Under the pieces are notes generated by a model. It saw only the letters and a list, made by a program, of their open reading frames with translations, had not been told where the DNA came from and did no database searches. From Thermomonas sp. S9 (GTDB lineage: Bacteria > Pseudomonadota > Gammaproteobacteria > Xanthomonadales > Xanthomonadaceae): a DNA stretch of 64,000 nt. The stretch is taken from the NCBI RefSeq assembly GCF_024704365.1, contig NZ_JAJDFY010000001.1, positions 911,001-975,000 on the forward strand, written 5' to 3'. Of the stretch, positions 1 to 9,436 are shown in pieces; positions within the stretch are counted from its first letter, which is position 1; each line of letters begins with the position of its first letter. Made by a program: the position numbers and the translations under genes.

Positions 1-128
1 TGCCCGCCGCCACCGCGCCGGGCGACGTGATGCTGATCGCGGACGCCGGCGCCTACGGCTTCAGCATGGCCAGCACCTACAATCTGCGCCCGCTGCCGGC
101 CGAGGACATCCTCGCCGGCGGCGCCTGA
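1..128 (+). CDS. lysA: Diaminopimelate decarboxylase, C-terminal end (partial)
   Basis: Only the last 41 codons are present; the gene enters from the left edge. The tail reads [19 protein letters not shown] and then [10 protein letters not shown], which matches the conserved C-terminus of PLP-dependent diaminopimelate decarboxylases (DAGAYG, N-x-RP-x-PAE). The enzyme makes L-lysine from meso-diaminopimelate in the cytoplasm. In Xanthomonas this domain can be fused to an aspartate kinase, which cannot be judged here. The stop is only 25 bases from the murL start, so the genes are probably co-transcribed. Confidence 0.8.
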   Translation, partial: PAATAPGDVMLIADAGAYGFSMASTYNLRPLPAEDILAGGA

Positions 129-153
129 CACGCCGCGCATGCAACGGATTCCC

Positions 154-1495
154 ATGACCGACTGGACCTTCCACCGCGACGCCATCCGTACCTTCCGCTT
201 CGTGCGCTGCGGCTTCGATGCGCAGACCGGCGTCGCGCAGCTGGTGTACGCCTTCGACGACGGCCCCGAACTGGTCGAGACCGTGACCGTGCCCGGCGCG
301 CCGTTCGCACTCGACGGGGCGCGTGCGGCCGCGGTCCAGCGCGCCCTGCACCTGCTGCATCTGATCGCCGGGGTCAGCTACTACAAGGCGGCGGTGCCGG
401 GCGAGATCCGCATCGAGGGCGCGCCCATCGACGCCGCCACGGCCGCGCTGCTGGAGCGCGTGTACCGCAACGGCCTGGGCGAATTCGCCTACCGCAACGG
501 GCTGGACCTGCGCGACCGGCTGCGCTTCCCCGCGGAGGACGCGCCGACGCCGGCCGCCCCCGCGCTGGGCCTGCGCCCGCATGCGCTGGTCGCCATCGGC
601 GGCGGCAAGGATTCGCTGGTCAGCATCGAGGCGCTGCGCGCCGAAGGCGTCGCCCAGACGGTGACGTGGATCGGCGGTTCGCAGCTGATCGCCGCCTGCG
701 CCGCGCATACCGGGCTGCCCACCCTCAACATCGGTCGCCAGCTCGCGCCGCAGCTGTTCGAGTTCAACCGCCAGGGCGCGTGGAATGGCCACATCCCGGT
801 GACCGCGGTGAACTCGGCCATCCTCGCGCTGGCCGCACTGGTGCTGGGCGTGGACCAGGTGGTGTTCTCCAACGAGCGCTCGGCCAGCTACGGCTCGCTG
901 ATCCCCGGCACCGGCGAGGTGAACCACCAGTGGTCGAAGGGCTGGGCGTTCGAGTCGGCGTTCGGCGACCACCTGCAGTCGCACGTGGCCGCGGACCTGC
1001 ACTACTACTCCCTGCTGCGTCCGCTGAGCGAGCTGGCGGTAGCGCGGCAGTTCGCCAAGACCGACCGCTACGACGCGCATTTCTCCAGCTGCAACCGCAA
1101 CTTCCACATCCTGGGCGAGCGCCCCACCAGCCGCTGGTGCGGGGTCTGCCCGAAATGCCACTTCGTGTTCCTCGCGCTGGCGCCGTTCATGCCCAAGCCG
1201 CGGCTGGTGGGCATCGTCGGCCGCAACCTGCTGGACGACCCGGCGCAGATTCCCGGCTTCGACGCGCTGCTGGAATACCAGGACCACAAGCCGTTCGAAT
1301 GCGTCGGCGAGGGCCGCGAGTCGCGCGCCGCGATGGCCGCCCTGGCGCAGCGCCCGGACTGGCGCGAGGACGCAGTGGTGCGCCGGTTCGCGCGCGAGAT
1401 CCTGCCGCAGCTGGACGCGGCGGAGCTGGCCATCGAACCGCTGCTGGTGCCGGCCGGCGAGCACCGCATCCCGGCCGCGCTGTGGGAGCGCCTGC

Positions 1496-1515
<20 letters not shown>
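154..1515 (+). CDS. murL: UDP-MurNAc-L-Ala-L-Glu epimerase MurL
   Basis: About 453 residues. MurL, known from Xanthomonas oryzae, inverts the terminal L-glutamate of UDP-MurNAc-L-Ala-L-Glu to D-glutamate using ATP, and so replaces the usual MurI racemase route. The protein has a PP-loop-like ATP site, IGGGKDS, at residues 148-154, and a C-terminal cysteine cluster CGVCPKC at 329-335. The start at 154 has a GGA element 8-10 bases upstream; an in-frame ATG at 139 would add five residues. The end overlaps the GTG start of murD2 by 20 bases, so translation of the pair is probably coupled. The pairing with a MurD-type ligase is the strongest support for the name. Confidence 0.88.
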
Positions 1516-2917
<1,402 letters not shown>

Positions 2918-3000
2918 AGAAGCAATCGGCGCGCGGATTCACGCGCGCGGAAAGCGCCGGCGGTATCGTACAGCCTCCCTCTCATCGACGAGGTGCTGCC

Positions 3001-3783
3001 ATGCGCCGCCTGCTGCTTGCTGCAGGACTCCTGCTTGCCGCCGCCCCCGCATTCGCCGCCATGCAGACCCGGCCCGTGGAGTGGACGCAAGGTGGCGACC
3101 ATTTCAGCGGCTACGTGGTGTACGACGATGCCAGCCAGGCGCCGCGCCCGGGCCTGCTGATGGTGCCCGACTGGTATGGCGTCACTCCGGCCGCGCTGGA
3201 CAAGGCCCGCCAGCAGGCCGGCCGTGATTACGTGGTGTTCGTGGTGGACATGTACGGCAAGGGCGTGCGCCCGGCCGATGACAGGCAGGCGCTGGCGCAG
3301 GTCAAGATGCTGTACCCGAAGCCTGCGCTGATGCGCGCGCGCATGCGGGCCGCGCTGGAGGCGTTCAAGTCGCAGGCCGGCAAGGTGCCGCTGGATAGCA
3401 CGCGGATTGGCGCGTTCGGCTTCTGCTTCGGTGGCTCCTCGGTGCTGGAACTGGCGCGCAGCGGGGCCAAGCTGGCCGGCATCGTCACCTTCCACGGCGG
3501 CCTGCACACCGAATCGCCGGCCGCGCCGGGGTCGGTGAAGACGCCGCTGCTGGTGCTCAACGGTGCGGCCGACGAAAGCCAAAAGACCGCGATCGTCCCG
3601 TTCGAGCAGGAGATGGACCGCGCCGGCGCCGACTGGACCTTCGTCAACTTCAGCGGTGCGGTGCACTGTTTCGCGCTGGAGACCGCCAACAAACCCGGCT
3701 GCAAGTACGACCCGCGCGCGGCGCGGCGCGCATACGCGATGATGCATCAGTTCTTCGACGAGCAGTTCGGGCGGCCGCGCTGA
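3001..3783 (+). CDS. Exported dienelactone hydrolase family protein
   Basis: 260 residues. An N-terminal signal peptide of about 20 residues ends at AFAA, so the protein is probably periplasmic. The alpha/beta-hydrolase fold carries the dienelactone-hydrolase triad: nucleophile cysteine in GFCFGGSS (C142), aspartate in NGAADES (D191) and histidine in AVHCF (H222). Family members hydrolyse lactones or esters; the substrate is unknown. The start ATG follows an ACGAGG ribosome site. The gene stands alone between murD2 and the convergent ispB, 83 bases after murD2. Confidence 0.85.
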   Translation: MRRLLLAAGLLLAAAPAFAAMQTRPVEWTQGGDHFSGYVVYDDASQAPRPGLLMVPDWYGVTPAALDKARQQAGRDYVVFVVDMYGKGVRPADDRQALAQVKMLYPKPALMRARMRAALEAFKSQAGKVPLDSTRIGAFGFCFGGSSVLELARSGAKLAGIVTFHGGLHTESPAAPGSVKTPLLVLNGAADESQKTAIVPFEQEMDRAGADWTFVNFSGAVHCFALETANKPGCKYDPRAARRAYAMMHQFFDEQFGRPR

Positions 3784-3804
3784 AGCGGGGCGGGGACCGC
3801 GGCG

Positions 3805-4803
3805 TCAGTGGTCGCGGCTGACGGCGTAGCGGGCCAGCCCGCGCAGCGCCTCGGTGTAGGCATTGTCCGGCAGCGCGGCGAGCGCGCCTTCCGCAGCGCG
3901 CGCATGCTCCAGCGCGCGGGCGCGGCTGTAGTCCAGGCTGCCGGCGCGCGCGATCGCCGCCTGCACCGCCGGCATCCCGTCGCGGTCGCCGTGCTCGACG
4001 ATCCGCCGCAGCTGCGCGCACGTGGCCGCGTCCGCCTGCCGCATCGCGTGGATCAGCGGCAGGGTCATCTTGCCCTCGGCGAGATCGTCGCCCAGGTTCT
4101 TGCCCAGGGTGGCGGCATCGGCGGCGTAGTCGAGCACGTCGTCGGCGATCTGGAAGGCATAGCCCAGGGCCAGCCCGTAGGCGCGCAGCGCCTGCCGGGT
4201 GGCAGCGTCCGCGCCGGCCAGCAGCGCGCCCAGCTCGGTGGCGGCGGCGAACAGGATCGCGGTCTTGCGCTCGATCACGCGCAGGTAGGCGGCCTCGTCG
4301 GTGTCGGGGTTGCGCACGTGCAGCAGCTGCAGCACCTCGCCCTCGGCGATCATGTTGGTGGTGTCGGCGAGGAGCTTCTGCACGTCCATCCGCTCCAGCT
4401 CCACCATCAGCTGGAAGCTGCGCGAATACAGGAAATCGCCCACCAGCACCGAGGCCGCATTGCCCCAGACCGCGTTCGCGGTGCGGCGCCCACGGCGCAG
4501 CTCGGATTCGTCCACCACGTCATCGTGCAGCAGGGTCGAGGTATGGATGAACTCCACCACCGCCGCCAGCTGGTGCGCATCCGCGCCGCGGTGGCCCAGG
4601 GCACCGGCCGCCAGCAGCAGCAGCAGCGGGCGCAGCCGCTTGCCGCCGGCGCCGATGATGTATTCGGCGATCTGGTTGATCAGCACCACGTCCGAGGCCA
4701 GCCGGCGGCGGATCAGGGCGTCCAGGGCGGCCATGTCGGGGGCGGCCAGCGCCTGGATCGCCTTCAGGTCGGGCACGGCATGGGCGGCAAGGATGGCGCT
4801 CAT
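3805..4803 (-). CDS. ispB: Octaprenyl/polyprenyl diphosphate synthase
   Basis: 332 residues. A trans-isoprenyl diphosphate synthase that extends farnesyl diphosphate with isopentenyl units to make the ubiquinone side chain. Both aspartate-rich motifs are present, DDVVD at residues 94-98 and DDVLD at 221-225, together with GGKRLRP near the N-terminus and the KNLGDDLAEGK region. The length is typical of IspB. Chain length cannot be read from sequence alone. The gene is divergent from ssb across 138 bases. The start MSAILAAHAV was chosen because further upstream the frame runs antisense through ssb. Confidence 0.92.
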   Translation of the reverse strand: MSAILAAHAVPDLKAIQALAAPDMAALDALIRRRLASDVVLINQIAEYIIGAGGKRLRPLLLLLAAGALGHRGADAHQLAAVVEFIHTSTLLHDDVVDESELRRGRRTANAVWGNAASVLVGDFLYSRSFQLMVELERMDVQKLLADTTNMIAEGEVLQLLHVRNPDTDEAAYLRVIERKTAILFAAATELGALLAGADAATRQALRAYGLALGYAFQIADDVLDYAADAATLGKNLGDDLAEGKMTLPLIHAMRQADAATCAQLRRIVEHGDRDGMPAVQAAIARAGSLDYSRARALEHARAAEGALAALPDNAYTEALRGLARYAVSRDH

Positions 4804-4829
4804 CGGTCGGTGGTGCAGGGAAAGACCGC

Positions 4830-4835
4830 AGTATA
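4830..4835 (-). promoter_or_regulatory. Possible -10 element of ispB
   Basis: On the minus strand this hexamer reads TATACT, 27 bases before the ispB start. No convincing -35 element lies at the expected spacing, so this is a candidate only. Confidence 0.35.
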
Positions 4836-4889
4836 AGCGCTGCGGGATTTTCCGACCCCGAGATGCGGCCTGTGCCGCTGGCCGGCCGC

Positions 4890-4895
4890 TATACT
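4890..4895 (+). promoter_or_regulatory. Possible -10 element of ssb
   Basis: TATACT, 46 bases before the ssb start and divergent from the similar hexamer serving ispB. No clear -35 element is visible. Confidence 0.35.
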
Positions 4896-4941
4896 GCACA
4901 GGCATCGTCCACCACGGGCGAAACGAGACGAGAGGCAATAC

Positions 4942-5433
4942 ATGGCACGTGGCGTAAACAAGGTGATCCTGGTCGGCAATCTCGGCAACGACCCGGACGT
5001 GAAGTACACCCAGGGCGGCATGGCGATCACCACGTTGAGCGTGGCGACCACCAGTGTGCGCAAGGACCGCGACGGCAACCAGCAGGAAAAGACCGAATGG
5101 CACCGCGTCAAGCTGTTCGGCAAGCTCGGCGAGATCGCGGGCGAGTACCTGAAGAAAGGCCGCCAGGTCTACATCGAGGGTCGCCTGGAATACGGTTCCT
5201 ACGAAAAGGACGGGGTGAAGCACTACACCACCGACATCATTGCCGACGAGATGCAGATGATCGGCGGCGGCGACGGCCAGCGTGGCGGCGGCGAGAGTGG
5301 CGGCGGCTACCAGTCCCGCGGTGGCGGCGACCGGCCGCAGCGCAGCGCCCCGGCCCAGCGTCGTGAGCCCGCGGCAGCGCCGCCGCCGGCCAGTTTTGAC
5401 GACGTGCCGTTCGACGACGACATTCCGTTCTAA
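4942..5433 (+). CDS. ssb: Single-stranded DNA-binding protein
   Basis: 163 residues. The OB-fold (about residues 4-110) starts with [18 protein letters not shown] and includes [20 protein letters not shown], both hallmarks of bacterial SSB. A Gly/Arg/Gln-rich linker follows, then the acidic tail [11 protein letters not shown] that recruits replication and repair partners. A GAGAGG ribosome site precedes the ATG. It coats single-stranded DNA as a tetramer during replication, recombination and repair. The 35-base gap to the thioesterase gene suggests possible read-through. Confidence 0.96.
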   Translation: MARGVNKVILVGNLGNDPDVKYTQGGMAITTLSVATTSVRKDRDGNQQEKTEWHRVKLFGKLGEIAGEYLKKGRQVYIEGRLEYGSYEKDGVKHYTTDIIADEMQMIGGGDGQRGGGESGGGYQSRGGGDRPQRSAPAQRREPAAAPPPASFDDVPFDDDIPF

Positions 5434-5468
5434 TTGTCTCGCCGCGCACGCCGCGGCACGGAGCCCGT

Positions 5469-5966
5469 ATGAGCGGTCGCCAGCGCCAGTTGCGCATGCG
5501 TTTCCTCGCCGAGCCGTCGGACGTGAATTTCGGCGGCAAGGTTCACGGCGGGATGGTGATGAAGTGGATCGACCAAGCCGGCTATGCCGCGGCGGTCGGC
5601 TGGAGCGGCCAGTACAGCGTCACCGTGGCAGTCGGCGGGTTCCGCTTCGTGGCGCCGATCCGGATCGGCGATCTGGTCACGGTGGAAGTCACCCTGGTGT
5701 ATACCGGGACGACCTCGATGCATTTCGCGGTGGACGTGCGTGCGCGCGATCCGCGCGCGGACCAGGCCGAGGCGCGGCTGTGCACCCATTGCGTCATCGT
5801 GTTCGTGGCGCTGGCGTCACCGGAAGGGCCCCCGGTGCCGGTGCCGCCGTGGCAGCCGGCGACCGAGGAAGACCGGCGCCTGGCCGAGTATGCGCAGCAG
5901 GTGATGGCGCTGGCGCGCAATGCCGAGCAGGCGATCGCGCGCTACCGGCCGGACGCCGGCGGCTGA
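5469..5966 (+). CDS. Acyl-CoA thioesterase, YciA-like hotdog family
   Basis: 165 residues. A single hotdog domain of the YciA/BFIT type: the segment PSDVNFGGKVHGGMVMKWID, with Asn-Phe-Gly-Gly and an active-site aspartate, is diagnostic, and VGGFRFVAPIRIGDLVTVEV continues the fold. These enzymes hydrolyse acyl-CoA esters to free acid and CoA in the cytoplasm; the preferred chain length is not readable. The gene follows ssb and converges on an NlpC/P60 gene across about 100 bases that hold a strong hairpin. Confidence 0.85.
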   Translation: MSGRQRQLRMRFLAEPSDVNFGGKVHGGMVMKWIDQAGYAAAVGWSGQYSVTVAVGGFRFVAPIRIGDLVTVEVTLVYTGTTSMHFAVDVRARDPRADQAEARLCTHCVIVFVALASPEGPPVPVPPWQPATEEDRRLAEYAQQVMALARNAEQAIARYRPDAGG

Positions 5967-6000
5967 TTCGAGCCGGCCGTGGGGCGGGCCTGGATGCGGC

Positions 6001-6022
6001 GACGCCGCCCGTGGGCGGCGTC
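6001..6022. terminator. Hairpin between convergent genes, possible terminator
   Basis: A perfect 9-bp stem (6001-6009 paired with 6014-6022) with a CGTG loop lies between the thioesterase gene and the convergent NlpC/P60 gene. The downstream plus-strand T tract is weak (TTCCATTTT), so intrinsic termination is plausible but unproven. Confidence 0.45.
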
Positions 6023-6068
6023 GAAGTTCCATTTTCCCTGCTGCTGCGGCTGGGCGCCGCGCCGGGGC

Positions 6069-6785
6069 TCAGCCCGCGGTGGGCAGCCGGCGCGCTTCCA
6101 TGTACTTCTGCGCCCAGTAGCCGCTGGTCAGGCTGGAAATGGTGACATCGCGCCCGGTGCGCGGCGCGTGCAGGAACTGGCCGTTGCCGATGTAGATGCC
6201 GACGTGGTCGATCCGGCCGCGGCGGCCGAAGAACACCAGGTCGCCCTCGGCCAGCGCGTCGCGGCTGACGATGCGGGTGCCTTCGCTGGCCATCGCGCGC
6301 GAGACGCGCGGCAGGTCGATGCCGATGGTGCGGAACACGTAGCTGACCAGGCCGCTGCAGTCGAAACCGCCCTCCGGCGAACTGCCGCCGTAGCGGTAGG
6401 GCGTGCCGAGCAGGGTGAAGGCGCGCTGCAACACGCTCTTGATCAGCGAGCTGCCGTTGGTGTCGGCCGTGGCGGAGGCGCTGCCGCCCTTCTGCAGCTG
6501 GTCCTGCGCCTTCTGCAGGGCCTGCAGCTGCGCGGCCAGCGGCTGGTTGTCGGGGGTGGCGATGGCGGCGGCGGCCGGCAGCGCGGCGGCGATCGCCGGC
6601 AGCGGCGCCGCCGGGGCCGCGAAGGCGGCCGGTGCGGTCGTGGCCGCTTCGCCGGCCTTGGCCGGCGGCGGGTTCGTGGCCCATGCCGGCAGGCTGGCGG
6701 CGGACAGCGCCAGCGCAGCGAGGGCGGCGGGGAAACGACGATGTCGGGGGACGGTATGGCCGTGGGGCAGGCGATCTGTCTTCAC
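6069..6785 (-). CDS. Secreted NlpC/P60 (C40) peptidoglycan hydrolase
   Basis: 238 residues. An N-terminal hydrophobic signal ending near LPAWA is followed by an Ala/Pro-rich linker with a short Gln-rich helix (about residues 82-98), then a C-terminal NlpC/P60 domain from about 117. The catalytic cysteine is in FDCSGLVSY (C143); the histidines are in IDHVGIYIG (H194) and FLHAP (H206). Such enzymes cut D-Glu/meso-DAP bonds in peptidoglycan stems in the periplasm. A related lipoprotein gene lies immediately upstream on the same strand, so the two may be paralogues. The substrate and any partner are not visible. Confidence 0.88.
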   Translation of the reverse strand: MKTDRLPHGHTVPRHRRFPAALAALALSAASLPAWATNPPPAKAGEAATTAPAAFAAPAAPLPAIAAALPAAAAIATPDNQPLAAQLQALQKAQDQLQKGGSASATADTNGSSLIKSVLQRAFTLLGTPYRYGGSSPEGGFDCSGLVSYVFRTIGIDLPRVSRAMASEGTRIVSRDALAEGDLVFFGRRGRIDHVGIYIGNGQFLHAPRTGRDVTISSLTSGYWAQKYMEARRLPTAG

Positions 6786-6933
6786 GCGGTCATCACAGTG
6801 CCGGAAACGAACGGGGACTATGCCCGCCCGTGGCCGGCAAAGGGTTCAGAAAACGTTAGGGAACCCGGAGATGAGCAGGCGCGTTGCCCTGTTCAGGTGG
6901 TGCCGGTTGCGAAAATGTGACGGGATTCACCCT

Positions 6934-7500
6934 TTAGTGCAGCAGCCGCCGCGCGCCGCGGTAATGATCGCGCCACCAGGGGCCGTCCAGATGGTCCAGC
7001 CGCACCGTGCCGCCGCTGCTGGGTGCGTGCACGAACCGGCCTTCGCCCACGTAGATCCCGACATGGCTGACCTCGCCACTGGAGCCGAAGAACACCAGGT
7101 CGCCGCCGGCGAGCCGTTCGGGCGGGATGCGCGGGCCTTCCAGCGCGGCCAGTTCGCGGGTGGTGCGCGGCAGGCGGATGTCGAGCATGTCGCGGTACAC
7201 GTAGCCGACCAGCCCGCTGCAGTCGAAGCCGCCTTCCGGGGTGTTGCCGCCGTAGCGGTAGGGCGTGCCGACCAGGCTGATGGCGCGGATCAGCACCGCG
7301 TTGGCCTTGGCAGGGTCGGCCGGCGGCAGCACCGGCCAGGCATGGCCGCGGTCGGCGGACGGCCGCACGGGGCGGGGCCCGGGGCCGCCGCCGCAGCCGG
7401 CCAACGCCGCCGTCAGGAGCAGCAATGCAAGGCATGGCGCCAGCCGCGCGTAGCGTCGATAATGCGGTTCCGGTCGCTGGTTGCAGTCGGCTGGTCTCAT
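6934..7500 (-). CDS. NlpC/P60 family lipoprotein
   Basis: 188 residues from the chosen ATG. A hydrophobic segment ends in the lipobox LAGC (lipid-modified C36), so the protein is membrane-anchored, probably in the outer membrane. The NlpC/P60 domain follows: TPYRYGGNTPEGGFDCSGL holds catalytic C94, with histidines at 146 (VSHVGIY) and 158 (FVHAP). The catalytic domain closely resembles that of the downstream gene, TPYRYGG and DCSGLV being shared. Other in-frame ATGs lie 21 and 7 codons upstream; 7500 was chosen because it leaves a normal-length signal peptide and clears the slyD promoter region. Confidence 0.86.
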   Translation of the reverse strand: MRPADCNQRPEPHYRRYARLAPCLALLLLTAALAGCGGGPGPRPVRPSADRGHAWPVLPPADPAKANAVLIRAISLVGTPYRYGGNTPEGGFDCSGLVGYVYRDMLDIRLPRTTRELAALEGPRIPPERLAGGDLVFFGSSGEVSHVGIYVGEGRFVHAPSSGGTVRLDHLDGPWWRDHYRGARRLLH

Positions 7501-7561
7501 CCACGCGCAGTGTCGGCCCATCCGCCGGCGATCACAAGCGCCCCACCGAAAGCGAGCACCC

Positions 7562-8044
7562 ATGAAGATCGAAAAAGACCGCGTCGTCCGTTTCCACTAT
7601 GCCGTGGCCGAAGCCGGCCAGGCCCCGATGGAACGCTCGAAGGACGTCGGCGAGCCGCTGGCCATCCTGTTCGGCCGTGGCCAGATCATCCCGGGTCTGG
7701 AGAAGGCGATGGAGGGGCGGCAGGCCGGCGACAGTTTCAAGGCCGCCGTCGCTGCCGCCGAGGCCTACGGCGAGCGCCGGGAAGGGCTGATCCAGCGTAT
7801 TCCGAAGAAGAACTTCGGCGACATGAAGCTGGAGCCCGGCATGCAGGTGGTGTTGAACACCAACTTCGGCCCGCGCGCGGTCACCATCGAGAAGGTGGGC
7901 ATGAGCGTGGTGGACGTGGACCTCAACCATCCGATGGCGGGCAAGGACCTGGAGTTCGACATCGAGGTGGTGGACGTGCGCGAGGCGTCCGAGGAAGAGC
8001 TGGCGCACGGCCACGTGCACGGCGAGGGCGGCCACCACCACTGA
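7562..8044 (+). CDS. slyD: SlyD-like FKBP-type peptidyl-prolyl isomerase
   Basis: 160 residues. The FKBP domain starts MKIEKDRVVRFHYAV and has the motif FGRGQIIPGLEKAMEG; an inserted IF (chaperone) domain lies at about residues 70-130. The C-terminus is histidine-rich (HGHVHGEGGHHH), like the metal-binding tail of SlyD though shorter. SlyD speeds prolyl isomerisation, aids folding and can deliver nickel. A GCGAGC sequence precedes the ATG. The gene is divergent from the NlpC/P60 lipoprotein and 46 bases upstream of the dehydrogenase gene. Confidence 0.88.
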   Translation: MKIEKDRVVRFHYAVAEAGQAPMERSKDVGEPLAILFGRGQIIPGLEKAMEGRQAGDSFKAAVAAAEAYGERREGLIQRIPKKNFGDMKLEPGMQVVLNTNFGPRAVTIEKVGMSVVDVDLNHPMAGKDLEFDIEVVDVREASEEELAHGHVHGEGGHHH

Positions 8045-8090
8045 CGGCGGCGCCTGTCCCGCGCTGGCGCGGGGCAGGACAGGGGGCGAC

Positions 8091-9353
8091 ATGGCGACAG
8101 GTGCGACGGTCGATTGCCTGGTGGTGGGCGCGGGCGTGTCCGGGCTCGCCACCGCGCTGGCGCTGGTGGAGGCCGGGCGCGAGGTCACCGTGATCGACGC
8201 CGGCACGATCGGCAGCGGCGCCTCGCACGGCAACTGCGGCACCCTCACGCCCAGCCACGCTCCGCCGCTGGCCGGCCCGGGCACGCTGGCGCGGGTGCTG
8301 CGCTGGATGTTCACCCCGGACGCGCCGCTGTACGTCAAGCCCAGCCTTTCGCCCAGCCGCCTGCGCTGGTTCCTGGGCTTCGCCCGCCGCTGCAACGCGC
8401 GCGACTACGCCGCCAGCGCGCGCGCCAAGTACGCCCTGCTGGCGGATTCGCGCCAGCGCATCGCGGACTGGATCGCCCGCCACGGCCTGGAGTGCGGTTT
8501 TCACGAATCCGGCGAGGACTATGTCTTCCGCACCCGCCGCGCGCTGGAGTCGGAACTGGAGGATCTGCCCCTGCTGCGCGCGCTGGGGATCGACGTCGAG
8601 GTCTTTGACGGCGCTGCCTACGAGGCGCAGGAGCCGGCGCTGAAACCCGGCGTGGCCGGCGCCATGCGCTTCAGCGGCGATGCCGCGCTGCGGCCCGACC
8701 ACTACGTGTCCGAACTGGCGCGCGTGCTGCGCCTGCACGGCGGGCACGTGTTCGAGCGTTGCCAGCTGCGCGGCCTGGCCCGCGATCGCCACGGCCTGCT
8801 GGCAGACACCAGCCGCGGCCGCATCCAGGCCCGTGACGTGGTGCTGACCACCGGCGCCTGGGCGCCGCTGCTGGCGCGTGCGGTCGGCCAGCGCTGGCTG
8901 CGCGGTGCGATCCAGCCCGGCAAGGGTTATTCGATCACCTACGCGCCGCCCGCGCTGCTGCCGAAGCGGGCGCTGGTGTTGATCGAGCCCTCGGTCTGCG
9001 TCACGTCCTGGCGCGGCGGCTACCGGCTGGGCAGCACGATGGAGTTCTCCGGCTTCGACGACAGCCTGAACGAGCGTCGCCTGGGCGCGCTGGAGCGCGG
9101 CGCGACGGAGTTCCTGCGGCAGCCGACCGGGCCCGAGGTGCAGGAGAAATGGTGCGGCTGGCGGCCGATGAGCCGCGACGACATCCCGCTGATCGGCCGC
9201 GCCCCCGGCCAGCCGGGCCTGTGGCTGAACCTCGGCCACGGCATGATGGGCGTGGGCATGAGTGCCGGTGGCGGCCAACTGCTGGCCGATCTGATCACCG
9301 GACGCGCGCCGGACCTCGACCCGGCCCCGTTCGATCCCGCGCGCCTCGCCTGA
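8091..9353 (+). CDS. DadA-like FAD-dependent D-amino acid dehydrogenase
   Basis: 420 residues. The N-terminal FAD-binding fold reads VVGAGVSGLATALALVEAGR with an acidic residue at the end of strand 2 (VID). The DAO family pattern continues with GSGASHGNCG and near the C-terminus WCGWRPMSRDDIPLIGR and GHGMMGVGMS. DadA enzymes oxidise D-amino acids to keto acids and ammonia at the membrane and feed electrons to the respiratory chain. No alr/dadX neighbour is present, so the D-alanine role is only an inference; proline- or glycine-type substrates are possible. A GGGGG ribosome site precedes the ATG, and a terminator follows the gene. Confidence 0.82.
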   Translation: MATGATVDCLVVGAGVSGLATALALVEAGREVTVIDAGTIGSGASHGNCGTLTPSHAPPLAGPGTLARVLRWMFTPDAPLYVKPSLSPSRLRWFLGFARRCNARDYAASARAKYALLADSRQRIADWIARHGLECGFHESGEDYVFRTRRALESELEDLPLLRALGIDVEVFDGAAYEAQEPALKPGVAGAMRFSGDAALRPDHYVSELARVLRLHGGHVFERCQLRGLARDRHGLLADTSRGRIQARDVVLTTGAWAPLLARAVGQRWLRGAIQPGKGYSITYAPPALLPKRALVLIEPSVCVTSWRGGYRLGSTMEFSGFDDSLNERRLGALERGATEFLRQPTGPEVQEKWCGWRPMSRDDIPLIGRAPGQPGLWLNLGHGMMGVGMSAGGGQLLADLITGRAPDLDPAPFDPARLA

Positions 9354-9382
9354 GGCGGGCGCGCAGCGCGGCCCGGATGCAG

Positions 9383-9405
9383 AAGGGCGGCTTGCGCCGC
9401 CCTTT
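9383..9405. terminator. Bidirectional intrinsic terminator
   Basis: A perfect 9-bp stem (AAGGGCGGC at 9383-9391 with its complement at 9396-9404) and a TTGC loop, flanked by A residues on one side and T residues on the other. It sits between the dehydrogenase gene and the convergent S9 peptidase gene and can serve both strands. Confidence 0.75.
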
Positions 9406-9436
9406 CCGATGGGTGCCATGGCCGGGCTGGCCGCGC

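Noticed and set aside
8052..8077. Terminator or riboswitch in the gap before the DadA-like gene
   Set aside because: There is an imperfect GC stem but no T tract and no conserved riboswitch pattern that I can recognise.
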